This document shows, one piece after another, positions 1 through 10,776 of a stretch of 64,000 nt of DNA. The stretch comes from Limnanthes douglasii subsp. nivea. Its lineage: Eukaryota > Streptophyta > Magnoliopsida > Brassicales > Limnanthaceae. The notes under the pieces were generated by a model. It was not told the origin of the DNA, searched no databases, and was given only the letters and a program-made list of their open reading frames with translations. Location of the stretch: the NCBI GenBank assembly GCA_036936605.1, contig JAUPFV010000005.1, positions 49,248,742-49,312,741 of the forward strand. Direction: 5' to 3'. A program made the position numbers and the translations under genes. Position 1 is the stretch's first letter. Every line of letters starts with the position of its first letter.

Positions 1-1
1 T

Positions 2-247
2 TTGGCTCTATTAAATTTGGAAGACAATAACTCTCGTTCACCCGAACTTTCAAAAACAGAATCAATTGACCAGTATATCTTACAACTTTGTGAGTCTTTA
101 TTATCAAAGATTACTAAATCATCTAATCACACATTTGATAACCCGTTAAGATCTTATAAAAATAATCAAATATATGTATTGATTTTTTTTTATTCATATA
201 AAAAAATATTGTATCGTTATACATATAAGATTTATTATCACAAATAA
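2..247 (+). other. Open reading frame at left edge, possible end of a gene exon
   Basis: The frame is open from the first bases of the window and ends at a TAA at 245-247. The first 45 or so residues are polar and acidic, like ordinary coding sequence, while the last 30 are Lys/Tyr/Ile-rich like translated AT-rich spacer. This could be the last exon of a gene lying to the left, with the true exon ending near a GT at about 174. I do not recognise the protein and there is no in-frame ATG of note. It may equally be chance. Confidence 0.18.
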
Positions 248-554
248 AAGTTCTATTATATTATGTTTCAATAAAGAATGTTATTTTATATTCTCTATCA
301 TCTCATTTTTATTCAGACTTCGAATATATCTAACCAAATTATATCAAACCTAACTATATACACCGCATTAATTCAATGTGTTTAAGATTTTAATTAAACA
401 TTTGGATTTTGTGTGAACAACTTTTAATTTAAAAATAATTGAAGTTTGGAAATTTGAGTAACGATAAACTATATTTTTATTTTATTAATATATGGTATAT
501 TTAGAATTTTTTATTTTCAAATAATAATCATTATATTTTTATCTCTTAACCTTA

Positions 555-590
<36 letters not shown>

Positions 591-2337
591 TTTGCATTCT
601 AATCTTCCCTTGTGATTAATTGTACTTAAAAATGCAAGTCAATTAAAACATAAAAAAACTATTAGATGCTATTAAAAGAACATGAAAATCTATCCATTCT
701 GAATTTTGTGGGAAAAACTTCTAATTTAAAAATAATTAGAGGTGGGAATTTTGAGTAACAATAAAATATATTTTTATTTTATTAATATATGGATTTTTTT
801 TTTCAAAAGATAGATATTTGATCTTATTAATTTGTATGTCATGTCGTTGTATTTTTATGTAACATATAAAAATACATGGTGACTGTGTTTTTCTTGTCGG
901 AAACCCATTGTGTAACTTCGTTTTCACGCCAAAATTCTCTAGTCTTCATCTTTTATTTGAATTATTTGATGATAAAAAAAATATCTTGAATTAACAAAAT
1001 AAGAAATGTTTTAAATCCTGACAAAATTTATTATGTCGATCAAATATTTATTAAAAGGTTTTGAATAGTAACTAGTCTTTTGATTATTCAGGTTAGTGAC
1101 AGATTATTCTTGGGTTAAAAAAATCCGGATTCAGTATATTGATTATCTATTTTAGTGACATATAATCCCTCGATTAAAAATCGTCCGATTGTAGTCATTT
1201 GACTATCCATTTTGGATAAAATTAGTTCTTTGCGCATGTTTATTTAGCGACTACCTTTAGAAAAAAAAAATGAAAGTCAAATTACTAATTAACTGATAAG
1301 GTACCGAAATTTAAAAAAAAAACAATGGTAACGAAACTTTAGAATTTCAAGAACACAGTGGTTCTCTTATACTAAAGTGTGAAATTATATTATTTATAAA
1401 AGACTGTCTCAAAATTAGGATAATAGGATTCTTTATATAACAACTACATAAAACCATAATCCAAGATAGAGAAATTACATAAATATCTCAAAATAAAATA
1501 TTAGAATAAAATAAAATAACAATTAAAATTTTAATTAACGCTTAAGTATGAAAACTTGGTTTTAAAGAATTTATCGGTCTAATTTGGATATTAAGCTTTT
1601 TGAAAAATCACCTTTTCTAAAACTGATAAGTTCATCAAAATTTTCAATTTAAATACCTATTTGACCTATAAATTTGAATACCTAACGAAAAACAACGAAT
1701 ATGTCTAATTTTATCAACGAATATGTCTAATATTATCTAAATTGAAAAGTTCATGAATTAACCGAGAAAGAAATAGATATTCAAAAAACACAGAGGTAAA
1801 AGAACTAACATTATTCAAAATAAATAATGAAATGACTAAATCCGTTCTTTCCTTAATAGATGGAGTATTTGTTACCAACATCCTTAGACATGGATGCTTG
1901 AGAGGTTGATCAGTCAAATGATAGGTCGACTAGATTGAAAGTATTCAATCATGTGCAATCTCGCCAATAACACAGAAAACAAAGATACTTTGGCTTTTCT
2001 CTTAACAATTTTTTTTGTTTTTACAAATTATCACATAATTTTTAGCCGCTATCGTTTTTTTAATAAATCAATTCACGCGATCTTCAAATTACAAGCATAT
2101 GTGTAACGAAATCCTGTTTCTGAAAATCACAATAATAAATCCTACGCCATAATTTTCACAATTCCATATCAAACTTACTAACCTGTAAAAATCACAAGAA
2201 TAAATCCTAAATCCTAGACCAACAAACAATCAGGTCGCAACCTTTTTCTTCTTCCCATTACGATACTGATTTTGACACCGAAGATATTGAGTAAATATAA
2301 ACCTACATTTACAAGGCATATATGTACTTGTATGATA
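248..2337. other. AT-rich intergenic DNA
   Basis: About 2.1 kb with frequent stops in all frames and no recognisable domain. The few short open frames (for example 736-927 and 1714-1917 on the minus strand) show no motif or composition that supports a gene. Two near-repeats of the text around 425-490 and 720-790 (both containing aataattgaagt/aataattagagg followed by an ATATTTTTATTTTATTAATATATGG-like stretch) suggest an old local duplication. Confidence 0.6.
554..590. repeat. (AAT)n microsatellite
   Basis: About twelve uninterrupted AAT units in AT-rich spacer. Likely length-polymorphic. Confidence 0.95.
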
Positions 2338-3888
2338 TTATTTAGTTTCTACTGATACCGACTGTACATCGGTATCAACACTGCTAAGATGAATATGGGA
2401 GGCAGCAAGAAGGGCAGCGCCAAGACCTGGCCCATCTTCTGATTCTTTGAGTTCGACAAACTGAGCTATTTCCTCCCCCAAGATTTCAACTACGGCTTCA
2501 CGCAAATAATCTCGGAATGTGAGGTAATTTGTGTATAGTCCACCTCCAATTACCACTACCGTTCTTTGCATCTTGACATCGCTTCTACTTCTTCCAATAG
2601 TGATGCCTCCTCTGCTACCATCTCTCCCCATCCTTTTCAATATTCCTACAATTCCCGCAGCGGCTAGTCGAGCAGCTCTACGGGTTACCACATCGCATAT
2701 CTTTACGACCAGTTTTCTAACTTTTAGTGGGATCTTTTCAATCCCTAAAACTTCTTCTAAAATTCTTGCTACTTGTGTCAAATCGGGTGTGTCATCCTCG
2801 CGCATTTCTGATATTGAATGAGTCTTCAAAATAAAAGGAGTTAATAAGCTGGGAGAAACTGGTCCAAAAATATGGGACTCCTGGGACATTTTGAGTATCA
2901 CTCTCCGCACAATGTCACCCAAATACATTCCTGAAATCATTTTCTCAAAAACCATATCATTCGGATTGGGACTTTCCTCGTCTAGATCAACATCATACGA
3001 AGTCCTTGGTAAGAAAGGTGACCGAAAGTTTCCCCACTCTGTATTGATGACCATGCTTCCAGAGGTAGGAAGTAGTCCCCGACACTTGATAATGGCATCT
3101 GTACGCTCCAAATAGCAGGCGTTAGTACCTGTTCCAATAATAACTGCAGCGACCGTGTCCGCGTCATAATAATGTCCGTGAGCTAGTGCTCCGACAGTGT
3201 CGTTTACCAGCACTGCAGTATGCATATCCACACCAACCCCATTCAATGATTGCTGTAAACATCCAGTGACCTCTTTACCAACCATTTCTGAAATGGCAAA
3301 GCCTTTCGTCCATTTGATCAAAAACCCCGATGAAATAGAAGTTTGCTTTACAGGAAAAGAGAAGGTGAACCCAAGTTCCCTTTTCTTCACGTGAGAGGAC
3401 TCGGAATCTTTTACTTCCCTTTCCACAAATTGCTGAAGCGACGAAGCCAAATAATCAAAGAGATTATTTCTTGTGCCCATCATCAAACATCGGGGAACAG
3501 GTTGTCTTTCTACTTCTTGGACTTGTAATGAAGACCTTTGACCCCTTAGCTCAACCCGCAAGATCCTATAATCAGTACCGCCGACGTGTAGAGCATAATA
3601 CGTTCCTCTCTCACTCCCATTCGGAAGATTGTCGACGAAAGAGAGTAACATTTTGAGCTTAGAGCATCTTTCAGATACCAACCCTGCGTGCATCTCTATC
3701 GCCAGAGCATCAACCACCCGTCTTAGGTTCGCAACACTAGTCTCACACGTTTCTTGAAAATCCATTACTACGCTTACCGCCCTTATCCAGTTCCTCAGAC
3801 GCTTCACCCTCTTCCCTACTATCACCGCAGCTGCCGCACACACCACTACCGTCGCACCGGCTGCCACCATCACAGATGTCTTACCCAT
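2338..3888 (-). CDS. Hexokinase-like protein, intronless
   Basis: One uninterrupted frame of 516 codons covers the whole plant hexokinase fold; family members are usually about 500 residues. The N-terminus (residues 6-25) is a hydrophobic anchor followed by KRVKRLR, as in type B hexokinases of the mitochondrial outer membrane. Visible motifs: phosphate-1 loop LHVGGTDYR at 99-107, sugar-binding block FSFPVKQTSISSG at 176-188, catalytic Asp in LVNDTVG (D230), phosphate-2 GTGTNA, INTEWGNFRS glucose-contact block near 281-290, and an adenosine-site block near the C-terminus. The known role is ATP-dependent phosphorylation of glucose, and sugar sensing in some members. Oddities: the phosphate-1 Asp of the usual LDLGGT is His (H101), the usual DGGLY reads GGGLY, and SNDGSG reads SEDGPG. 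Activity may therefore be weak or absent, as in the non-catalytic HKL proteins of Arabidopsis. Plant hexokinase genes normally have about nine exons, so the missing introns suggest a retrocopy. Start chosen as the first ATG before the anchor. Confidence 0.9.
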   Translation of the reverse strand: MGKTSVMVAAGATVVVCAAAAVIVGKRVKRLRNWIRAVSVVMDFQETCETSVANLRRVVDALAIEMHAGLVSERCSKLKMLLSFVDNLPNGSERGTYYALHVGGTDYRILRVELRGQRSSLQVQEVERQPVPRCLMMGTRNNLFDYLASSLQQFVEREVKDSESSHVKKRELGFTFSFPVKQTSISSGFLIKWTKGFAISEMVGKEVTGCLQQSLNGVGVDMHTAVLVNDTVGALAHGHYYDADTVAAVIIGTGTNACYLERTDAIIKCRGLLPTSGSMVINTEWGNFRSPFLPRTSYDVDLDEESPNPNDMVFEKMISGMYLGDIVRRVILKMSQESHIFGPVSPSLLTPFILKTHSISEMREDDTPDLTQVARILEEVLGIEKIPLKVRKLVVKICDVVTRRAARLAAAGIVGILKRMGRDGSRGGITIGRSRSDVKMQRTVVVIGGGLYTNYLTFRDYLREAVVEILGEEIAQFVELKESEDGPGLGAALLAASHIHLSSVDTDVQSVSVETK

Positions 3889-4090
3889 CTCTCTCTTTTT
3901 CTCTTTCTTGAAACTTCAATACGTATATGTATATATAAATGCTTATTTATGCGTATAAGCGGATATATCAATACTCATTTGAAGTTTCTTTCTCTACGAC
4001 CAATTGATAATCGCAAAACCCACTCTCTCACCAAACACGCCGGAGAACACAACCCGCCGTTTTCGCAAGAAGAACCAAGCTAATCACGGT
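3889..4090 (-). promoter_or_regulatory. Presumed 5' leader and promoter of the hexokinase gene
   Basis: Read on the minus strand, the bases just before the hexokinase ATG are GA-rich (aagagaaaaagagagag), a common plant 5' leader composition. A TATA-like stretch (TTTATATATAC on the minus strand) lies at about 3928-3940, only 40-50 bases from the ATG, so the leader would be short or a different TATA is used. No direct evidence for a start site. Confidence 0.3.
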
Positions 4091-4663
4091 TGTGAAAATC
4101 CCCAATAATTAAGTAATTTCCGACCTGGTATATTTACCGGCGAGAAATGCCGGAGAAGTGAACTAACGTATTTTTGTAAGACTGTCGATGACCTGTTCGA
4201 CGAATTTCTTTATTATTCTCCGATGGGAGAAAATGGAAGCAAGAGAGAGAGGGCTTTTCTTTTACAGAGAGTAATTCTTTTTACAAAATGCAAGCCCACA
4301 AACTATTGCTTATAACGACTACCCTTAAATTCGGAGGGAATTTTTACCGTTACTTTATTATCCCAAAATCTTTAATATAAACAACTTAATTTAAATAATT
4401 TTATTTTTAGTTTATCTTTCATCTTTCCTTTTTTTTATTTCCTTTATTATTTCATTCTAGCTTTTTTATAATATTATGTTATAACTGAACATCTACACCA
4501 ACTATGTTAATAAATAACTTGACGTAAAAAATAGTAAATATTTATTTAAATATTTTTTATATTTTTATATTATTAAGAATTAGCACAGAAAAAGAAGAGC
4601 ATAAAATCGAACAATACTAGAACGACGGAATCGATTCAATCGATTTTTAAAGGCTAGAACGAC
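4091..4663. other. Intergenic DNA between hexokinase and pararetrovirus
   Basis: No gene seen. Next to the viral junction a 14-bp direct repeat (CTAGAACGACGGAA) occurs at 4617-4630 and 4654-4667; its second copy runs into the first viral bases. Confidence 0.5.
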
Positions 4664-4827
4664 GGAAAGCTCAGTCTTATGCCATTATCTAACTCAGTGG
4701 TATCAGAGCCAATACGAAAACAATTTTCGAAAGAGGGTAAGAAATACGGAAAAGATATAGGTGACCGAGAGAAAGTAGCCCACACAAACAACATGACCTC
4801 ACAAACACCCACCACCTCAGACCAACT
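4664..4827 (+). repeat. Viral terminal repeat, left copy
   Basis: 164 bp nearly identical to 11352-11515, with only scattered base changes. It covers the end of the leader, the primer-binding site and the start of the polyprotein frame, and defines the redundant ends of the integrated genome. Confidence 0.9.
4698..4710 (+). promoter_or_regulatory. Viral tRNA-Met primer-binding site, left copy
   Basis: TGGTATCAGAGCC is complementary to the 3' end of plant initiator tRNA-Met, the minus-strand primer of all Caulimoviridae. It precedes the first polyprotein ATG (4793) by about 85 bases. Confidence 0.9.
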
Positions 4828-7800
4828 TCTCCAGCTTTCTTCAACCATGACCTTACCATCATCATATACTAAAACACAAACCTCTAAAATAGAAAACCTA
4901 ATAGAATACACCCATGTACCAGAAAACGCCCAGGTTAATGAATCTTCATTACCCTTGGTAAGCCCTTATAACCTTTACCGGAAAAGAGGATCTTTGACAA
5001 AAAATATCCGAACTCTGATCAGTACTAAAAGACCTCTACTAAAAGAATATGTTCAGTCTTCTAGACTGGACCAGTGTGTTCTGCATGCAACTACGGCAGA
5101 ACAATATGTCACCATGGAGATACCAGAAGAATTCATAACCCGGTGGAAAGAAGAAGGATACACACACCTCCACCTCGGAGCTGTCCGGGTAGTCCTAACA
5201 CACCATGGGAGGAAAGGGTTGCCGGTCACGGCGAGACTCGCTTTATTGGACACAAGGTTCTTACAGTACCAGCACGCGTTTATAGGCACGATCCTTACGA
5301 CTCTTCATGCTGGAAGTGCAGTTCTGACGTTCTTCCCCAATTTCAATCTGTCACTTCGAGATCCAAATCTCGCCACCTTCTTAAAGGTTCAGGTGCAGAT
5401 TACAGGAGCCGAGCAAAAGGGATCTTCTATGTTGGCTACCTTGCACCACCAGATTGTCTACCATTTGCAAGATCATGCTATGGATCTGCCATCGAAACAA
5501 GAATCTTCTAATGCTCTCTTGGTACTAGCAAGCAACGATGAGCAAATCCCGACTATCGTCCAGATTCCAAGACAGATCTCAAAGGAAGAACTCCAGAAGC
5601 TTATGCCATTGGAATGGATCACGAATTATGAAAAAACTCAAACAGAGACACATCTTTTCAGAGCGGCGGACCCTACTTTCCTCAGACAGGACAATGGAAC
5701 AATAAAAACGGTTTATAAACTTGAAGATGAAGAAGGGGAAAAAGTTCCAATCTTCCATTCTAATATGGTGTACCCTGTTTACAAGCCAAGAGAAAAACAT
5801 ATACCCATTGCCCGTTTTCACCCAGACAGATCACATTCTTATAATGACAAGATAGACGACCACTTCATTTGGGATGCTGATCCCTTTATGTACGATGAAG
5901 GATGTACATGCTGGATGGAGGATTCTGATTCTGATGACGACTCGGAAGAAGACAAAGAAAGGATCTTAGATCCCCAAGACATGAAAAGTCGAGATAAAGA
6001 TGGTCCTCTCCCTTCCTGTATGATGTTTTCGCCTGGATCAACATCATACGTAGATGAGTTTCCAAAGCTAGAAAAATATGTGGACGCACAGACAAAGGTT
6101 GTATCCAAGCCGTATATACAACCTTCCTTGATATTGCCAAGTGAAAAGATGGAAGAACCCAGCCAACAGGAAGCTGTCCTAAATTGGCATACGAACAACA
6201 CCATTGCTCAGAATATGGTTCTTCACAAAATAGACCACAAGGTAGAAGAGGTCCTTTTCCAGAATAAACAAGTAGAACGCAATTTTGGAGAACTGAACCG
6301 AAAAATTCAACAACTGTATCAAAAATTACGATCGCAAATTGCTCAGCTAGATAAGGATTTAAGAAGCATGATATTACAGAAAAAGACGGGACGGGAGTTT
6401 GACCAAAAGGAAGCAAAAATCAAAAAATTGAAAGCAGAAATTGCTATGATCGAATCTGACATGATGATGTCACCTATGCCCTTCCCTACGTATACTAGTC
6501 CGGTACATATTCTGAAAGAAACAAGTCCATCTTTCTTTCCTCAACTACCTGACTACTCGAGTCATTTTAAGATGACTCATGATATATTAAGGCCTACTCC
6601 AAAGCCCGTGTTAAAGAAAGAACAAAAGGGGAAAGAGAAAATTGAAGACCTACCCCAAAATATGGATTTTCAAGTCCCATACTGGAAGGAAAACTCTACA
6701 TCCACTGAAGGTGATCTCAGGGAGAGTGAAGAGCCGGAATCCGAAATGGCTGATATTACCAACCTACTTATGGCCAATTCCATAGAATCAGATGCAAGAG
6801 CGGAGGACACAGAAGAAATAGAGGAAGAAACAGTTCCTCTGACATTTAAAAAGGAGCCCCTCAAACCAACAGGGGGTCCTTGGTTCACTTTTGATGACAT
6901 TCCTCCACACCAATGGAGAACAAGGCTGCATGAGTTTGGAGCATGGATTGATCTTCAAATGACCAGGAGCGGTGTCGACCTCTCAGATGTCCTGAGAGAA
7001 TTTGCCTCCCGCATGACGGGATCCCTTAGGGAATGGTTTCATACTTTGGGTGACTACCGGCAGTTACAGTTCTACCAAGTACAAGAGGCCTCAAGCATTC
7101 TGGGAACCATACATCAAGAATTTATCGGAGACTATTCTCTGATAGATAGAAAAGCTCGACAAGAATATTTTGAAATGAAATGTTGTTCATTAGAGGCCAA
7201 AGATCTTGAGTATCACTACCAGAGGATGTCCAAAAGGTATTATATGCTCAACGGATATAATGACCCAAATTTGAGGCACACGTATATTGCATCTCTTCCT
7301 AAAGAAGTTCAACCAGACCTACAGAGAACTATTGCAGCAACAGGAAGAGAAGTGGCCAGAATCACCTTAGGAGAAATTCATCAACTAACTCTTTCGGTGA
7401 TCGAGAAACTGTGCGACCAACAAAGGCTTTTTAAGTCAATGATGAATAATAAGAAATTACTCACTAAGGCGTGTCGAAAGCCTTACCTGGAGATCAAATG
7501 TAAAGACAAGAAGGAGTGCACCTGCTCTACGAAGAAAAAGCCGCACTTCAGAAAATTTAAGAAGAAATTTCAGAAAACCAAGAGGTATAAGAGACCTTTC
7601 AAATTCTTCCGAAAGAAAAATTTCAGAAGATCCTCAACAAAATCAGATAGGTGTTTTATATGTGGACGAAAAGGACATTTTTCAAAAAATTGTCCAAACA
7701 AACCAGAAAAAGCGGCCCAAACGTTACAACAAGTACAAAACAGTTTCCCAATAGGAGACGCAGACGTCGAGTCTCTCTTCTCAGAACAAGAAGAAACAAA

Positions 7801-8680
7801 TGAGGAAACAGTATTTCCCCTAAATGTCTCAGAGGACTCATTCTCAGAAGAAGATTCTTACGATGATGACTCAGGAATAAGTGACACCGAGATTCCTATT
7901 TATACTGCCCAAGCTTGCTCGGCTCAACCAACGGCTGCAGTTCCACTGGTACAGATTCATATTCTTCTTTCTAAATATGATAAACCAATCTCCGTTATTG
8001 GGTTTATGGATACCGGGGCACATAGGAGCATGATGAATCCAGCCATCCTCCCTTCAGAATGTTGGGTTAAGCATACAAAATACTTTCGAGCAGCCGACAG
8101 AGAGGTTTTTAAAACTGAGTTAATCACGAGGAACCCAATTGGGATCCAGTTCTTCCCTGACTGCATCATCTGGACAAAAGTTTTGGGGACAAACCTTCCA
8201 GGAAAAGATATCTTGGTTGGTTTTGGCGTATATCAGCAAGCCAAAAGGCTTCAGAACTTGCCAGAAGAAATTAGATTCAAGAGATCAATGAAGCTATATA
8301 TAACGGTACACAAGCTGTTCTCTTTGTCAGAAGCCTCTTCTAGCTACTCAGAAATCAAGGCAAAGCTTCTTCCACTATGCATAGACTCCCATGCAGATTT
8401 CCAACATCCTAACCCGTTATGGAGAAACAAAGACTTTTTTATCCATCTGCCATTCAAGCTTAATGAAGACCTAAATCCGACCAGGGCTATGCATCCGGGT
8501 ATGTCTCCATCTGATTTAGTCCTCGCACAAAAAGAATTCCAAGAGCTTCTACAACAAGGACTCATTGAGCCCAGTACATCAGAATGGGCCTGTCAAGCTT
8601 TTATGTTGAAAAATGCTCCGAGAAGGCCAGGGGAAAAAAGAGGCTCGTCATCGACTATAAGACTCTTAATCACTTTCTAA
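4793..8680 (+). CDS. Pararetrovirus polyprotein, N-terminal part (MP-CP-PR-start of RT)
   Basis: The frame is open from 4679, but that first ATG lies upstream of the primer site; the ATG at 4793, present also in the right repeat copy (as aATATGACC), is the likelier start. Domains by position: a 30K-type movement protein core at about 5060-5520 (LALLD followed by hydrophobic strands); acidic low-complexity at 5900-5960; a coiled coil at about 6190-6460; a capsid core at about 6860-7440; a Lys/Arg-rich stretch at 7440-7640; a CCHC zinc knuckle (CFICGRKGHFSKNC) at about 7651-7692; acidic linker; retropepsin DTGA motif near 8005-8030; then the first part of RT. The frame runs out at 8680 because the RT frame changes near 8625-8640, at a run of A. 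Not functional as it stands. Confidence 0.85.
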   Translation: MTSQTPTTSDQLLQLSSTMTLPSSYTKTQTSKIENLIEYTHVPENAQVNESSLPLVSPYNLYRKRGSLTKNIRTLISTKRPLLKEYVQSSRLDQCVLHATTAEQYVTMEIPEEFITRWKEEGYTHLHLGAVRVVLTHHGRKGLPVTARLALLDTRFLQYQHAFIGTILTTLHAGSAVLTFFPNFNLSLRDPNLATFLKVQVQITGAEQKGSSMLATLHHQIVYHLQDHAMDLPSKQESSNALLVLASNDEQIPTIVQIPRQISKEELQKLMPLEWITNYEKTQTETHLFRAADPTFLRQDNGTIKTVYKLEDEEGEKVPIFHSNMVYPVYKPREKHIPIARFHPDRSHSYNDKIDDHFIWDADPFMYDEGCTCWMEDSDSDDDSEEDKERILDPQDMKSRDKDGPLPSCMMFSPGSTSYVDEFPKLEKYVDAQTKVVSKPYIQPSLILPSEKMEEPSQQEAVLNWHTNNTIAQNMVLHKIDHKVEEVLFQNKQVERNFGELNRKIQQLYQKLRSQIAQLDKDLRSMILQKKTGREFDQKEAKIKKLKAEIAMIESDMMMSPMPFPTYTSPVHILKETSPSFFPQLPDYSSHFKMTHDILRPTPKPVLKKEQKGKEKIEDLPQNMDFQVPYWKENSTSTEGDLRESEEPESEMADITNLLMANSIESDARAEDTEEIEEETVPLTFKKEPLKPTGGPWFTFDDIPPHQWRTRLHEFGAWIDLQMTRSGVDLSDVLREFASRMTGSLREWFHTLGDYRQLQFYQVQEASSILGTIHQEFIGDYSLIDRKARQEYFEMKCCSLEAKDLEYHYQRMSKRYYMLNGYNDPNLRHTYIASLPKEVQPDLQRTIAATGREVARITLGEIHQLTLSVIEKLCDQQRLFKSMMNNKKLLTKACRKPYLEIKCKDKKECTCSTKKKPHFRKFKKKFQKTKRYKRPFKFFRKKNFRRSSTKSDRCFICGRKGHFSKNCPNKPEKAAQTLQQVQNSFPIGDADVESLFSEQEETNEETVFPLNVSEDSFSEEDSYDDDSGISDTEIPIYTAQACSAQPTAAVPLVQIHILLSKYDKPISVIGFMDTGAHRSMMNPAILPSECWVKHTKYFRAADREVFKTELITRNPIGIQFFPDCIIWTKVLGTNLPGKDILVGFGVYQQAKRLQNLPEEIRFKRSMKLYITVHKLFSLSEASSSYSEIKAKLLPLCIDSHADFQHPNPLWRNKDFFIHLPFKLNEDLNPTRAMHPGMSPSDLVLAQKEFQELLQQGLIEPSTSEWACQAFMLKNAPRRPGEKRGSSSTIRLLITF

Positions 8681-9711
8681 GAGATGAAAAGTTTCATTTA
8701 CCTAAAATAAACACTTTATTCATCCATCTCAAAGAAGCCCATGTCTTCTCCAAATTCGACCTGAAGGCAGGATTTTGGCAAGTAGGGATAGATCCAAGCG
8801 AGAGATCCAAAACAGCATTCTGCATCCCTAATGCTCATTACCAATGGACCGTTATGCCTTTCGGACTCAAAGTGGCTCCTTCCATCTTCCAGAGAACCAT
8901 GACAAAAAATTTCCATCCCATACTACATCATGCTTTGGTATACATTGACGACATACTATTATTCTCAAAAAACGAGGAAGAACACTAGGTTTTTCTTGGC
9001 CAATTCCAGTCAATTGTGCAGGAGTATGAGATTATGCTATTTGAAAGGAAAAGCCAACTAGGAAGAACTAGCATAGACTTCCTAGGCATGCAGTTTTCCA
9101 ACGGAAAATACCAACCCGGGCCACACATTTCTCAAGAACTTCAAAAGTTTCCAGACAAAGACCTGACAACAAAGCAGATACAGTAGTTCCTGGGCATCGT
9201 CAACTACCTGAAAGACTTTCTACCGCACGCTTCTCGAGATACTAGCCAGTTATAAAAAATGCTGAGGAAGACAACACCACCTTGGGGTCCAGCACAGACA
9301 GCAGCGGTAAAAAATTTAAAAGAGGTAACACAAAATCCTCCTCCCTTAAAAATTCCTGGAGAGGGTAAAAGGATTTTGCAGACAGATGCGAGTGACGAAT
9401 ACTGAGGAGCTATTTTACTCGAAGAAATTGAAGGCAAAAGACACTTTTGTGGACACGCGAGCGGACAATTCAAAGATGTTGAAAAACACTATCATACCGT
9501 CTACAAAGAAACCCTATCCGTCAAATACGGAATCAAGAAATTCGAGTTTCATCTACTCGGCTATCATTTTCTGGTACAACTCGATAATTCCTCATTCCCA
9601 AAAGTTCTTGAATTTCGTAACAAATCGCTCCCTGAGAAACAGCTCCTCAAATTAAAAGCTTGGTTCTCAAAATACGACTTTGAGGTACAACATATAAAAG
9701 GGGAGCGCAAC
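8641..9711 (+). pseudogene. Pararetrovirus reverse transcriptase and RNase H, interrupted
   Basis: Continues the polyprotein in another frame (open 8584-8988). RT palm motifs are visible, including YIDD at about 8940-8951 and the preceding MPFGLKVAPSIFQ block. RNase H follows in the same frame, with a TDAS motif near 9385 and an ending LSR near 9730. In-frame stops lie at 8986, 9184, 9253 and 9403, so no RT/RNase H product can be made from this copy. The shift near 8630 plus four stops indicate an old, unselected insertion. Confidence 0.82.
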
Positions 9712-10776
9712 TTGATCCCAGATCTTCTGTCTCGACCTCCACCAGCGGTACAGCTTATCACTTCAGCTCGAAAATTCCCACTAATCTTCATGGTCCGGCC
9801 TGTTCCACAACAGAGACCGCCTCAAGCATCTATTAAAAAAGAATTTCCACCAGAAGTTACAATCAAAACTGCATTTGATTGTCAGTACTACGCCAAAAAC
9901 CATCTATTCTATTGGATGATGAGGACATTCAAAGATACCAGGTACTTTCCACGAGAAAGCACGTTTTTTCCAGAACATCCTTACCTTACTATCTACCGGT
10001 TTACTCCGGATAAGAGACTTTTTCCGTCTCAACTGTGGTATCTTTGGTGCCTCACAATAATGTACTACACACCAATAGCTTTTGAGGTGGAACCTATGTT
10101 GAAAAATCTCCAGACACCATCTCGCTCCAATGATCTTCTCTGGACATTCTTAGAATGGTTTAACCCAATACAATGGTGGATAGATGAGCTCAAAGAAGTC
10201 AGGACGATCGATGCACAACATTGCCAAGAACCCGATGATCCTCCAGGAAGATTAGCAGTCATTTACGGGTTCCACCGACCATACTTCCATCACCCGGAAA
10301 CTAATCAGTTATGGTCTAAAAATGACACCAACATGGGGTGTGATTTTCCTCGAATAACTATGTTAGACACTTGTAAATGTCTAACTCGAAAACTCCAAGA
10401 AGACATGTTGGTACGAAACAATGGGGTCATGGAAGAAATTCATATTGAACATACATCCCTTGGGCCCATCCATGACACTCGCACGTTCCCTATCTACAAC
10501 AGGGACAGTGAAGAATCCACTGGCAGCACAATAGAAGTAGATCGGGCAGAACAAAGGAAAATGGACCCGGATCCTATAATACATTTGGAGAGGACAAGCT
10601 TAACAGAAGAAAGAAAATTCAGCCCATCAATCATGGATATCAAGGACAATGACCTGCTCGAAGCAATAGAGGCTGAACTTGAAGAATTGGAGAAAAATAG
10701 AAATATCCAAGGCCCAAGCCCAATGGATTTCTCCTATAAAGACTACCATGGGCCTAGTAGATTTGAGTGGGCCTGA
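9712..10776 (+). CDS. Pararetrovirus C-terminal region, function unknown
   Basis: Open for 354 codons in the same frame as the RNase H remnant. The first 10 or so codons are the RNase H end (LLSRPP); everything after that, or after the ATG at 9790, is a separate region of about 330 residues. It is rich in aromatic residues (many Trp, Tyr, Phe and His between about 9880 and 10340) and ends in an acidic, predicted helical tail (10620-10700). I recognise no domain. Florendoviruses are described as having a second frame of unknown function after the polymerase; this position fits that, but whether it is a separate ORF or a fused domain cannot be told from this copy. It has no internal stop although RT/RNase H next to it has four. 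Confidence 0.6.
   Translation: MIPDLLSRPPPAVQLITSARKFPLIFMVRPVPQQRPPQASIKKEFPPEVTIKTAFDCQYYAKNHLFYWMMRTFKDTRYFPRESTFFPEHPYLTIYRFTPDKRLFPSQLWYLWCLTIMYYTPIAFEVEPMLKNLQTPSRSNDLLWTFLEWFNPIQWWIDELKEVRTIDAQHCQEPDDPPGRLAVIYGFHRPYFHHPETNQLWSKNDTNMGCDFPRITMLDTCKCLTRKLQEDMLVRNNGVMEEIHIEHTSLGPIHDTRTFPIYNRDSEESTGSTIEVDRAEQRKMDPDPIIHLERTSLTEERKFSPSIMDIKDNDLLEAIEAELEELEKNRNIQGPSPMDFSYKDYHGPSRFEWA

Noticed and set aside
1714..1917. 67-codon minus-strand frame in the left intergenic region
   Set aside because: No recognisable domain or composition; one of several short frames expected by chance.
2531..3656. Several plus-strand frames opposite the hexokinase gene
   Set aside because: Shadows of the real gene; no motif, and each is far shorter than the opposite frame.
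5074..6416. Overlapping frames within the pararetrovirus polyprotein (+5074-5511, -5886-6416)
   Set aside because: No homology or start context; the movement protein and coiled-coil frame explains the region.
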